A stretch of DNA of 64,000 nt from Methanolobus sp. (GTDB taxonomy: Archaea > Halobacteriota > Methanosarcinia > Methanosarcinales > Methanosarcinaceae), in NCBI RefSeq assembly GCF_016278385.1, contig NZ_JADQBY010000002.1, forward strand, positions 170,338 to 234,337, in the 5' to 3' direction. The stretch's first letter is position 1. The number at the start of each line of letters is the position of its first letter. Below are positions 11,805 to 21,673 of this stretch, piece after piece. The position numbers and the translations under genes were made by a program. The notes under the pieces were generated by a model. That model saw nothing but the letters and a program-made list of their open reading frames with translations. It was not told the origin of the DNA and did not search any database.

Positions 11805-12965
11805 ATGCCTATTGATCCTATATGTAAAAAAATAGTCCCTGAGGACTCTCCGTGTAATACAGAATACGGAGGGAAAAAGTATCATTTTTGTTCAGATTGG
11901 TGCCAGGTTAAGTTCGAGCACCTCGAAAAAAGCGTAATACGAATGAAGAGATCGATCCCTGAAAAAGAGCGCATATCTTTTGGGAAACTAAGGAAGGATA
12001 TAATAAAGCAAGGGATATGTACTCTCTGCGGAGCCTGTGCAGCATCATGCGAGTCCATTGCTATAAAAAATGATCAGCCCACACTTGTTGACAAGTGTAC
12101 GGCATGTGGTGTTTGTTATAACCAGTGCCCTCGAACCATAACCACAGAAGAAGGACTGATCGGGAAACTGCGCAATGCTTACAGTGCACGTTCAGCACTC
12201 CCTGATATCAAGGGACAGGATGGCGGAGTTGTGACTGCAATGCTGTCCTATGCACTTGATGAAGGACTCATCGACTGTGCCATTGTCACCAAAAGATCGG
12301 AAGAAGAGCCGTGGAAACCTGTACCTATGATTGCACGAACATGCGAGGAATTGCTGGATTCCTCAGGCAGTATGTACAGCCACAGCATGACGATGAATGC
12401 CTTAATGAGTGCCATAAAACAGGGATGGAGAAGTATTGCTTTTGTGGGTCCAAGTTGTAATATCGATGCCGTCACCAAGATGCAAAAGAGTCCATACGGA
12501 TTCTTGAATCTTTTCATGAGAGCAAATATTCTAAAGATGGGACTTTTCTGCATGGATACTTTCAATTTCGAAGGAATAAAGGAATTTGTAGAAAGTAAGA
12601 ACATACGCCTGGAAGATGTTGAATCCATGAAAATACGCAAAGGTCAGTTCGAATTCCACACTCCTGAAGAACTTAAAGTCTATCCTCTCCATGAACTGGA
12701 CATGTACAGGAGCAGTTCGTGTAAATTTTGCACGGATATGGCTGCTGAGAATGCCGATATTTCTTTTGGTGGCGTTGGTACACCACAGGGCTGGACTACG
12801 GTAATTGCCCGCTCCGGCCTGGGATACGAGCTGTATAATGAAGCTGTAGACAATGGTTACATAGATTCACACCTGCTGGAAGAAAAAGAGATGAAGGGTG
12901 CTCTTAATCTTGCGAAGATGAAGAAGATCCAGATGTATTCACTCAACCGTAGGCAAAATATTTGA
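11805..12965 (+). CDS. YHS domain - 2x[4Fe-4S] ferredoxin - FrhB/FpoF-like F420 oxidoreductase fusion
   Basis: N-term DPICKKIV...GGKKYHFCSDWCQVKFE (YHS); CTLCGACAASC, CTACGVCYNQCP; FrhB-like GQDGGVVTAMLSYALDEGLIDCAIV. Confidence 0.85.
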   Translation: MPIDPICKKIVPEDSPCNTEYGGKKYHFCSDWCQVKFEHLEKSVIRMKRSIPEKERISFGKLRKDIIKQGICTLCGACAASCESIAIKNDQPTLVDKCTACGVCYNQCPRTITTEEGLIGKLRNAYSARSALPDIKGQDGGVVTAMLSYALDEGLIDCAIVTKRSEEEPWKPVPMIARTCEELLDSSGSMYSHSMTMNALMSAIKQGWRSIAFVGPSCNIDAVTKMQKSPYGFLNLFMRANILKMGLFCMDTFNFEGIKEFVESKNIRLEDVESMKIRKGQFEFHTPEELKVYPLHELDMYRSSSCKFCTDMAAENADISFGGVGTPQGWTTVIARSGLGYELYNEAVDNGYIDSHLLEEKEMKGALNLAKMKKIQMYSLNRRQNI

Positions 12966-13255
12966 GATTTTATGGCGGCCCTGATACTGCCAATCTATTT
13001 TTATTAATTATTGTAAAATACTGTTGTGCAAATGAGATAGCAGTTTCGTAGATTCCTTCTTTTCAAAATAGAACATTAATATTATCATTTCCCCTGTGCT
13101 TGATAAAATTAATGAAGATTGAACAATTCTGACACTTACAGTTACTTTTACATGCCTTGCAATTGTATTTATGACAGGGATGCTGAAAGGAAATATCAGA
13201 GAGTAGTGACACAAAAAAACCTACTTTTTTAAGCATCATCATCCAATATTCTATT

Positions 13256-14062
13256 ATGACTTCCTATGACTACGTCCACGGTTATTCCGAAAGAGAATCT
13301 GTCCGCCTCTGTGAACAGGCAAACACGCTGTAAGATCTCCTGCACATCGATACAAAATACCCCGCAAGAAGCAAAGTTCTTGAAGCCGGTTGCGGCATCG
13401 GTGCACAGACGGTAATCCTCTCAAGGAACAACCCACAGGCACAGATAACGTCCATCGACATATCGGAGGACTCCCTGAACAAAGCAAAAGAACGTGCCGC
13501 AAAAGAGGGAGTCAAGAATGTGGAGTTCCGCGTGGAAAGCATCTTCGACCTCCCTTTTGAGAATGAGAGTTTCGACCACGTTTTCGTCTGTTTCGTACTC
13601 GAACACCTAAAGGAACCAGTTCAGGCCCTTGCTAACCTGCGCAGAGTGCTCAAAAAAGGAGGCAACATCACTGTCATCGAAGGCGACCACGGCTCATGTT
13701 TTTTCCACCCCGAAACAGAGGACGCAGTGAAAGCCTGGAACAGCCTTGTTGATGTTCAGGTAAGACTTGGTGGTAATTCACTCATTGGCAGGCAGGTTTA
13801 TCCGCTAATCAAAAAAGCAGGCTTTACTGACATTACAGTCTCACCCCGCATGGTTTACAGCGATTCCAGCCGTCCTCACATGGAGGAAGGTTTTGTTAGA
13901 AGGACCATAATACCTATGGTTGAAGGTGTTAGAGAGTGTGCCATTGAGATGGGAATTATTGATGCGGAGTCTTTTGACAGAGGGATTGAGGATTTGCACA
14001 GGACGGCGGCGGAGTACGGGACTTTTAATTATATGTTCTTAAAGGGCGTGGGGAAGAAATAA
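13256..14062 (+). pseudogene. SAM-dependent methyltransferase, disrupted by one in-frame TAA (13331-13333)
   Basis: Same length (807 nt) and colinear with intact paralogue 18259-19065; CTGGAA in the paralogue is CTGTAA here; SAM motif EAGCGIGAQT lies between the stop and the first downstream Met (13520). Confidence 0.8.
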
Positions 14063-14107
14063 AACAAGAAATAACAGTATAATGTTTCACACTTATTTTA
14101 TTAAAAT

Positions 14108-14950
14108 TTAATCTAAATCAGATATTTCTTTTGCTACTGACCACATCTCTTTAAATTTCACATGGAGCTCTTTTGACATTATCGGGTCATTTACCATGAC
14201 CATACCAAATATTTTATCTGAATTGATCGGATCATTGATTTCCAATATAACCAGTTGTTTGTCGATCAATACAAATTTATGTAGAGTTTCCAAATACCGT
14301 ATGTCGAGATGCTTAGAAATATTCTGCATTATTGATTCATTTCTTACTGACTCTTTCAATTGCATTAAAGAAGCAGATAGAACCGGATTTGGATCTATTA
14401 TTTTAATTTTCACTTCTTTTTGCATCAAAGGAAGAAGAGTATCATTGAATATTGAAGGAAACATATCCTTAAATTGTTCAGATCCCATTGACTTGATCGT
14501 TCTTGGAACAACAACACATATTTCTTTTTTTGCCCCCCGATAAACCCGCCTAATCATTTTCATGACTTCTTCGTTTCCCATTGCAGCTGACCAAAATATA
14601 TTTCCTTCTTTTACCTGGCTGCTATAGTGGGACAGGTTACCCTCAATAGTATCTATTGTCTCCCGAAATGTACCAAGTTCCCTATTTATTTCATGCTCTT
14701 TTCGAAGGTAATAATTTTCGAACGCAATATTTGCCTCTACTGCACGATATTTTTTTGGTCTTGAATGTTGGACTTCAATAAATCCCATATTATCCAGGTT
14801 TTCTAAAACAGCATATATCTTACCCATGGGGATTTTTGATAGTTTAGATAAATCAGTGGCTTCTATAAGTCCTTCCTTCAATGTGGTCAAATATGCAACG
14901 GATTCGTATTTGTTGAATCCAATATTCCTTAATAATTGCTCATTTTCCAT
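14108..14950 (-). CDS. TrmB-family transcriptional regulator
   Basis: N-terminal wHTH (LLRNIGFNKYESVAYLTTL...LSKIPMGKIYAVLENLDNMGFIE) plus C-terminal PLD-like regulatory domain. Confidence 0.85.
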   Translation of the reverse strand: MENEQLLRNIGFNKYESVAYLTTLKEGLIEATDLSKLSKIPMGKIYAVLENLDNMGFIEVQHSRPKKYRAVEANIAFENYYLRKEHEINRELGTFRETIDTIEGNLSHYSSQVKEGNIFWSAAMGNEEVMKMIRRVYRGAKKEICVVVPRTIKSMGSEQFKDMFPSIFNDTLLPLMQKEVKIKIIDPNPVLSASLMQLKESVRNESIMQNISKHLDIRYLETLHKFVLIDKQLVILEINDPINSDKIFGMVMVNDPIMSKELHVKFKEMWSVAKEISDLD

Positions 14951-14996
14951 AATTCAACCTACTCATGGTTTACTATAGAGTGAAATTGCTATATCT

Positions 14997-15016
14997 AAAC
15001 AACCATATAGTTGTTT
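14997..15016. promoter_or_regulatory. Candidate operator in divergent TrmB/exporter promoter
   Basis: AAACAAC-CATATA-GTTGTTT, perfect 7-bp arms; second perfect palindrome CCCATACTATGGG at 15038-15050. Confidence 0.4.
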
Positions 15017-15149
15017 ATATAGATAACGTAATCTTGTCCCATACTATGGGAATTACCAATGTCTTTACGAAAATAGGATCACACATCCCACAATAGAAAA
15101 TCGATAACTCTAACTGGATTATGAAGCACAGTCATAAGAGGTATTCTTA

Positions 15150-16316
15150 ATGAAACAAAATATGAAACACATTCGTATGTTTATGACAATTTTATTATTG
15201 ACCTTTATCGGTACCTCAATGGTTTGTTCTGCAGGTGTCAATGGTATTGGAATAACTAGTATGGAAATCACACCTCAGCCAGCAGAACCAGGAAATGATC
15301 TTACTCTAAAAATAAGGGTCATCAACGAGGGCGTGGAGAGCATCGAAGACTTTTCATTGAAAATAGACGTGAAATATCCTTTTTACCTGAAGAGCGAAAG
15401 TAAGAATTTCGAGAACAAGAGAACATTGAACATTGGTTCATCTGTCGATAACACCTATTATTTGGCAATTGATCCCAATGCCGTCTCTGGAACTTATCCG
15501 GTGGAATTCGATGTTTACATCAATGACGTGATACTTAATCCATCTGATAACAATGTATACATACAGATCATAGGGAAACCAGATCTTACCATAAAAGCTG
15601 ATACTATTGACAGAATAGCCCCTGGAGATACGTTCCCATTGCAACTATCAGTAAATAACATTGGCACCGGAATGGCGAAGAATATCAAGGTCAGTTCTGA
15701 ATCGGAGAGTATTTTGATGCGTGGATCTAACATTGAACTTATCAGTAAGATAATGCCAGCGGAAACATCACAGATAGAATGTAATTTCATTGTGAAAAAT
15801 GATCTGGAGCCTGATGCATACAAATTCCCTGTTAAACTTGAATATATCGATGAACAGGGAACCAGCTATGCATTGACCTACGACATTGGGCTAAATGTAC
15901 TAAACCGGGCAGAGGTTGGCATCCAAAATATAAAGATCACACCTACGCCAATCACACCTCTGGATAAAGTTCACATTGCAGGTATTGTCGAAAATACAGG
16001 AAACGGTGACGCAAAACAAGTAGTTGTACAACTGATGACTGAAGAAGGAGATTACAAGTCTTTTATCGGCCAGCTTAAAACTGATGATGATGCACCTTTC
16101 TATTTAGATATTGATCCGGGATCTGCAGGTCAGAAAAACTTCAATCTCACCATAGCCTATATCGATGATTTTGGCTCACATAATGTAAATCAGACAATCC
16201 CAGTCCAGGTCACCAGACCAAAAAGCAACGTGCTCCTGGCCATTTTCGTGATCTTGGTTATAGCCGGATCCGCCTATATGATACTCAAAAAGAGGCAGGA
16301 TGGAAATGGACAATAA
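15150..16316 (+). CDS. COG1361/CARDB-like exported protein, signal peptide and C-terminal TM anchor
   Basis: Signal peptide; repeated Ig-like segments (ITPQPAEPGNDLTLKIRVINEG, NNIGTGMAKNIKV, VENTGNGDAKQV); C-terminal hydrophobic segment then KKRQDGNGQ. Confidence 0.8.
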   Translation: MKQNMKHIRMFMTILLLTFIGTSMVCSAGVNGIGITSMEITPQPAEPGNDLTLKIRVINEGVESIEDFSLKIDVKYPFYLKSESKNFENKRTLNIGSSVDNTYYLAIDPNAVSGTYPVEFDVYINDVILNPSDNNVYIQIIGKPDLTIKADTIDRIAPGDTFPLQLSVNNIGTGMAKNIKVSSESESILMRGSNIELISKIMPAETSQIECNFIVKNDLEPDAYKFPVKLEYIDEQGTSYALTYDIGLNVLNRAEVGIQNIKITPTPITPLDKVHIAGIVENTGNGDAKQVVVQLMTEEGDYKSFIGQLKTDDDAPFYLDIDPGSAGQKNFNLTIAYIDDFGSHNVNQTIPVQVTRPKSNVLLAIFVILVIAGSAYMILKKRQDGNGQ

Positions 16317-17508
16317 TGACCTCAAAGTAATGACCTTTTTAGCGTATAAGAACCTCACTAAAAGCAAAGTTACTTTCATGGTCATTGTTGCCGTAATGGC
16401 AATGAGCTTTCTTTCCATTACATTCTTTGCATCAATCATTGATGGTCTGGGTTACGAATTTGAGGAAGGGATGATAAGGGGACAAACCGGACACCTCATG
16501 ATCGAACCCCAGGAAGATGAACTTTACATTTATGATTCAGCTAAACTTGTAAAGAACATCAGAAGAATTCCCGAGGTTGTGGGAGTAGCAAGGAGACAGG
16601 ATGCAAGTGCAGTTGCCAGGCATGAAAATATAGAGATTGGAAACCCTGTTCTTTTCATAGAACCTGAAAATGAGAAACATGTTTCAGATTATTGGAATAG
16701 TGTCCTTGTGGGGGAGTATCTTTCCCAAAGAGATACCGAGGAGCTGCTAATTGGAGCAAATCTGGTAAAATCCTATGCCGAAGAAGGAGATACTCAAAAA
16801 AGGTTTGATGTAGATGTTGGGGATAGAATCACATTGAGTTTTAGCAATGGATTTGTAAAAGAGTACAAAATAAAAGGCATATACAAGACAGGATCACGCT
16901 TTGTCGACGACAAAATAATAATTAATTTTGATCAGTACCAAGCTATATTTAATTCTACAGATGATGTTGCATCTAACATTTTAATAGCACTTCCGGAAAG
17001 AGGTATGGAAGAATACTATACAAGAGAGATTATTGATCTTGGTGTCAGTGAACAGATCAACCAATGGCAGACAAAAATGGGAGCTGTCAATCAGTTTGTA
17101 GGGAGCCTTCAGATCACAAACCAGATAACTGGTACAATTGGACTTCTCACGGCTTTTGCAACGATATATATCATTATATTCATCAATGTCACAAACAAAA
17201 GAAAACAAATAGGAATACTCAAAGCAGTGGGAATCAAAAAACAAATAATCCTGGGATCATATGTCCTCCAGTCATTTGCTTATGGCATTACAGGAGTTAT
17301 AATTGGAAATGTGGTAATGCAACTATTGCTATTGCTTCTGTCAATACACCCACTTAACATGCCAATTGGGCCAGTAATCCCTATTTTGACTACCGAGAGA
17401 CTTATGGTGACCAGTGCAACGCTTATATTGGCATCAATAATAGCCGGTTTTTTCCCATCTAAAAAAGCGGCTGATGAGAACATACTGGATGCAATATTTG
17501 GAGGATGA
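16300..17508 (+). CDS. MacB/FtsX-type ABC transporter permease
   Basis: Four-TM architecture, KRKQIGILKAVGIKK, terminal FFPSKKAADENILDAI. Confidence 0.85.
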   Translation: MEMDNNDLKVMTFLAYKNLTKSKVTFMVIVAVMAMSFLSITFFASIIDGLGYEFEEGMIRGQTGHLMIEPQEDELYIYDSAKLVKNIRRIPEVVGVARRQDASAVARHENIEIGNPVLFIEPENEKHVSDYWNSVLVGEYLSQRDTEELLIGANLVKSYAEEGDTQKRFDVDVGDRITLSFSNGFVKEYKIKGIYKTGSRFVDDKIIINFDQYQAIFNSTDDVASNILIALPERGMEEYYTREIIDLGVSEQINQWQTKMGAVNQFVGSLQITNQITGTIGLLTAFATIYIIIFINVTNKRKQIGILKAVGIKKQIILGSYVLQSFAYGITGVIIGNVVMQLLLLLLSIHPLNMPIGPVIPILTTERLMVTSATLILASIIAGFFPSKKAADENILDAIFGG

Positions 17509-18206
17509 GCATGGGAAGGGCTATCATCAAAACCGAGCACCTTGAAAGAGTTTACATAAATGGTGCAGTAAAAACATACGCTCTTCGGGATATCAGTATT
17601 GAGATCAAAGAAGGTGAGTTTGTTGCCATCATGGGAAAAAGTGGAAGTGGAAAAAGCACTTTGTTGCACCAGTTGGGACTTTTGGATAAACCTACTAAAG
17701 GAAACATAATCATAGACGATCATGACGTCATCAACATCTCTGAAAAAGAAAGGACAAGATTCAGACTTGATGAATTAGGCTATGTTTTCCAATCATATAA
17801 TCTTATACCGGAACTTACCGCCATAGAAAATGTCTATATCACACCAATGGCAAGGAATTTTAAAAAAGAAGAGTACGAGAAAATGGCAGAGGACATTCTT
17901 ACTGCAGTTGGGCTTAATGATCGGATGTATCATTACCCATCTGAACTTTCCGGAGGGCAACAGCAAAGAGTATCCATTGCAAGAGCACTTGTAAATAAAC
18001 CAAAGATACTTTTTGCGGATGAACCCACTGCAAACCTTGATTCTGCATCCTCAGAAGATGTCATAAATCTGTTCCGGAAATTCAACCAAGAGATAGGTCA
18101 AACCATAGTAATGGTAACCCATGAAATTGAGGAAGGTGAGAAAGCAGACCGGATCATCTGGGTCAAGGATGGATTACTAGATATGGACAAACAGCAGAAT
18201 ATCTGA
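17505..18206 (+). CDS. ABC transporter ATP-binding protein (LolD/MacB type)
   Basis: GKSGSGKSTLLHQLG, LSGGQQQRVSIARAL, ILFADEPTANLD; 4-nt overlap with permease. Confidence 0.95.
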   Translation: MSMGRAIIKTEHLERVYINGAVKTYALRDISIEIKEGEFVAIMGKSGSGKSTLLHQLGLLDKPTKGNIIIDDHDVINISEKERTRFRLDELGYVFQSYNLIPELTAIENVYITPMARNFKKEEYEKMAEDILTAVGLNDRMYHYPSELSGGQQQRVSIARALVNKPKILFADEPTANLDSASSEDVINLFRKFNQEIGQTIVMVTHEIEEGEKADRIIWVKDGLLDMDKQQNI

Positions 18207-18258
18207 TTTTACAGACAAAACACGTGCATTTTTAAGTCTATCCGTACAATATTCTACT

Positions 18259-19065
18259 ATGGCCTCCTATGACTACGTTCACGGCTATTCCGAAAGAGAA
18301 TCTGTCCGCCTATGCGACCAGGCAAACACACTGGAAGAACTCCTGCACAGCGATACAAAATACCCGGCAAACAGCAAAGTGCTTGAAGCCGGATGTGGTA
18401 TCGGTGCCCAGACGGTAATCCTCTCAAGGAACAGCCCACAGGCAAAAATAACATCCATAGACATATCAGAGGACTCACTGAACAAAGCTAATGAACGTGC
18501 TGCAAAAGAGGGAGTTAAAAATGTGGAGTTTCGTGTGGAAAGCATCTTTCACCTCCCATTTGAAGATGAGAGCTTCGACCACATTTTCGTCTGCTTCGTG
18601 CTTGAACACCTAAAGGAACCGGTTCAGGCTCTTGCAAACCTGCGCAGAGTACTCAGGAAAGGGGGCACTATCACCGTCATTGAAGGCGATCACGGCTCAT
18701 GTTTCTTCCACCCGCAAACAGAGGACGCAGTAAAAGCCTGGAATAGCCTTGTAGAAGCGCAGGCAAGGCTCGGAGGCAATTCACTCATCGGCAGGCAAAT
18801 CTATCCGCTTATCAAAAAAGCAGGCTTCACTGACATTACAGTCTCACCCCGCATGGTTTACAGCGATTCCAGCAGGCCACACATGGAGGAAGGTTTTGTG
18901 AGAAGGACCATTATTCCTATGGTTGAAGGTGTCAGGGAGAGTGCCATTGAACTAGGAATTATTGATACTGAGAGTTTTGACAGAGGGATTGAGGACCTGC
19001 ACAGGACTGCAGCGGAGTATGGGACTTTTGTTTATAGTTTCTTTAAGGGGGTTGGGAGGAAATAA
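18259..19065 (+). CDS. SAM-dependent methyltransferase (intact paralogue of 13256-14062)
   Basis: VLEAGCGIGAQTVILS, FDHIFVCFVLEHL, GGTITVIEGDHG. Confidence 0.85.
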   Translation: MASYDYVHGYSERESVRLCDQANTLEELLHSDTKYPANSKVLEAGCGIGAQTVILSRNSPQAKITSIDISEDSLNKANERAAKEGVKNVEFRVESIFHLPFEDESFDHIFVCFVLEHLKEPVQALANLRRVLRKGGTITVIEGDHGSCFFHPQTEDAVKAWNSLVEAQARLGGNSLIGRQIYPLIKKAGFTDITVSPRMVYSDSSRPHMEEGFVRRTIIPMVEGVRESAIELGIIDTESFDRGIEDLHRTAAEYGTFVYSFFKGVGRK

Positions 19066-19082
19066 ACTCCCTAGATGTCTAA

Positions 19083-19691
19083 TTATTTGAACTGACGATC
19101 CAAATCATTTGCCAGTTTGTTTAGTGGACTTGCACTGGCAAAATGCTCAGATTGTGACGAAGCAACCAGTATACCTCCTAATATTGTTGCAACGTCATAT
19201 TCACCCAGAACCTGATCAAGGAATGAGAATCCAATTCCTAACCATAAGTCGTATTCCACTTCACTAAAATCGTCAAAAAACAAAATGATACCCACTTTAT
19301 CAGGCGATTGATCCTTTATTAGCACGTAATGGACATCTTTCACTTTGACTTTTTTCTCTCCATACACCACATCATATGGTTCCCTCCTTGGCCTGAACTT
19401 AACAACAGACCATTTATCCATTTGTGGAGCAGCAGAATAGAGCTTTTTAACATCTTCAAAAGCAGAAATAATTCCACCTGCACTTAAAACGAACTCTCTT
19501 TTTCCATTGACAATTGGACCAAATTCAAAGACAATATCTTTGTTTACCTGCATCATTTGAGAATGAAGCTCCTTGAAAACAGAATCCTGGTCTTTTTCAA
19601 AATTCAGTATCTTTTCTTCGTTTTTCTGGAACCATGACCAGAATTTTTGTTCTTTGCTTTTAAAAATGGAAATCATAGCACCACACATCAT
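19083..19691 (-). CDS. Hypothetical protein (FWSWFQKNEEKI start)
   Basis: 202 aa ORF; no confident family by eye. Confidence 0.5.
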   Translation of the reverse strand: MMCGAMISIFKSKEQKFWSWFQKNEEKILNFEKDQDSVFKELHSQMMQVNKDIVFEFGPIVNGKREFVLSAGGIISAFEDVKKLYSAAPQMDKWSVVKFRPRREPYDVVYGEKKVKVKDVHYVLIKDQSPDKVGIILFFDDFSEVEYDLWLGIGFSFLDQVLGEYDVATILGGILVASSQSEHFASASPLNKLANDLDRQFK

Positions 19692-19734
19692 AATATTTTA
19701 ATTGATAGTAATTGGGACAGTGTATAAATATCTA

Positions 19735-20403
19735 TCAACGTTTCCCTTTAAATGCTAATGTTCTTACTATAGATATCTCTTCATAAGTAATATCGAGAGA
19801 ATCAGGTATAGGCCTGTGATTACCTAATAATCTCTGAAGGACAGTTGGTTCACTTTCTCCTATTATCTCAAGAGCTTTTTTTGCTGCTCTTTTTACATCT
19901 TCAACAGTACCTTCAGAAGTATAAATCACAGCAAAAGCAGTAGCTGACCAAAAACGTTCTTCTTTTGATGGCCACAGACCTTTATCCAAATTAGCAGACA
20001 TGAGTTCCATTAATTGTTTATTTGGCTTGAGTTTAGATGCACGAAGCCAGCTTCTAAGCCTTTTAAAATCATGACCAATAAGATTAGTACCTATATCTGC
20101 CCATTTTGTATAGCATTCATATGCTGCAAGATAGTCACGCAAATATTTTTCTAAAATATATCCTTTCACTTGCAGGGAATAAGCCATACCAACATCATCA
20201 TTATAATGTTCCATGGCATAATCAAGGATTTTTATTGCTTCAGATACTTTATAGTTATCACCTGTTGAAGCAATATTGTGGGATTTGTCTGCGCAGTTTT
20301 TCATTTTATGATAGTCTGTAGGAGACCTCCTGAGCCTAACAAAAAAATCATGTTTTATGCCCTCATTCCATTCATTTGACACTACAATTTCAGATAATTT
20401 CAT
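19735..20403 (-). CDS. Hypothetical protein, helical repeat (TPR-like) character
   Basis: 222 aa ORF; helical periodicity around AIKILDYAMEHYNDDVGMAYSLQVKGYILEKYLRDYLAAYECYTKW. Confidence 0.5.
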   Translation of the reverse strand: MKLSEIVVSNEWNEGIKHDFFVRLRRSPTDYHKMKNCADKSHNIASTGDNYKVSEAIKILDYAMEHYNDDVGMAYSLQVKGYILEKYLRDYLAAYECYTKWADIGTNLIGHDFKRLRSWLRASKLKPNKQLMELMSANLDKGLWPSKEERFWSATAFAVIYTSEGTVEDVKRAAKKALEIIGESEPTVLQRLLGNHRPIPDSLDITYEEISIVRTLAFKGKR

Positions 20404-20481
20404 GATAACAAATAATCTGCAAGAATATATTACATTAACTAAAAGAGTTGAAAATTATACTTTTATTCAAATGCAAAAGAA

Positions 20482-21159
20482 CTACACTTTCCTCCCCACA
20501 ATCACAAACCCATTCACCCGCTTCCCTGTCCTTGTCACAAACTCATCATTCTTGAAATACTCAACCTCAAACCCGTTCTCGATCAGCAAAAGAACAAGCT
20601 CTTTCTCAGTAAAATGATGAGCAATATAAGCAAGTTCCCCGGTGTCCTCATCATAAGCAACGATTGAACCCTCCTCTTTTGTCACCGGCAGGTCATTGAT
20701 GTAGCGTTCACGATAGAGCTTCGAGTGCCAGGTCTGTCCGAAATCAGCGATGTAGAGATGACCTTCTGGTTTCAGAACTCTGCACGCTTCCCGGATTATT
20801 CTGCCACGGTCCTCTTTTGAGACAACTGTGGTCAGGAAAGCCTGCATTACTGCAACATCGAAGCTTGCATCGGGGAAGGGGAGAGTTGTGGCATTGCCCT
20901 TAACGAACAATGGGATTTGCGGGCAGTTCTGTGATTTAGAAAAGGATTTTGCCATACTCAGCACCTCAGTGTTGACGTCAACACCGGTTACCGAATAGCC
21001 ATGCAATGCCAGGGGAATACTTACTTTTCCATTGGCACAGCCGATATCAAGGATATGGCAGCCTGGAAATGTGTATTTGTAGATGTTCGGGTCAAGCTCA
21101 ATGGTTGTTGGGATGTTCTTTCCCTCAATTTTTGACCATGAAGATGATTGGCTTTCCAT
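20482..21159 (-). CDS. SAM-dependent methyltransferase (methyltransferase 11-like)
   Basis: HILDIGCANGKVSIPLA, FDVAVMQAFLTTV, CRVLKPEGHLYIADFG. Confidence 0.85.
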   Translation of the reverse strand: MESQSSSWSKIEGKNIPTTIELDPNIYKYTFPGCHILDIGCANGKVSIPLALHGYSVTGVDVNTEVLSMAKSFSKSQNCPQIPLFVKGNATTLPFPDASFDVAVMQAFLTTVVSKEDRGRIIREACRVLKPEGHLYIADFGQTWHSKLYRERYINDLPVTKEEGSIVAYDEDTGELAYIAHHFTEKELVLLLIENGFEVEYFKNDEFVTRTGKRVNGFVIVGRKV

Positions 21160-21299
21160 TAGACAGACTCCGTGATATTTTAGCTACTTGCCTTTGCCCC
21201 TTATAATAGGCCTGAAGACTATTTGAACATCTGGTACACCAGATATCAACAGAGCCTGAAACAAACGTTTTATTATGATAACTGTGAGAAGTAAATACC

Positions 21300-21671
21300 A
21301 TGACACAGATAGATGCCAGGTGCACCTCCAGAACAAAAAGTATGATCCTTACCATTCTCCTGTTTATCCTTGCAGGTATTTTTGAGATTGGAGGAGGGTA
21401 CTTTATCTGGCTCTGGATACGGGAGAACAAAGATATCAGCTTTGCACTACTCGGAGCTATCACCTTGTTCCTTTACGGAATCGTTCCAACCTTCCAGACC
21501 TCACATTTCCATAGGATATACGCCACGTATGGAGGCATATTTGTGGTTATGTCGCTGTTATGGGGTTGGGTGTTTGACAGAATTCCGCCGGACACTTATG
21601 ACATCATAGGCTGTATTGTAATTCTTGTTGGCGTGGGAATCATTTACTTCTGGCCCAGGGAAGGTGAATAA
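21300..21671 (+). CDS. UPF0060/YnfA-family membrane protein
   Basis: AGIFEIGGGYFIWLW, YGIVPTFQ, RIYATYGGIFVVMSLLWGW; ~4 TM. Confidence 0.85.
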   Translation: MTQIDARCTSRTKSMILTILLFILAGIFEIGGGYFIWLWIRENKDISFALLGAITLFLYGIVPTFQTSHFHRIYATYGGIFVVMSLLWGWVFDRIPPDTYDIIGCIVILVGVGIIYFWPREGE

Positions 21672-21673
21672 TC

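Noticed and set aside
13331-13333. Stop-codon recoding in the methyltransferase copy
   Set aside because: Codon is TAA, not the pyrrolysine TAG; no recoding signal seen. Nonsense mutation or sequencing error is simpler.
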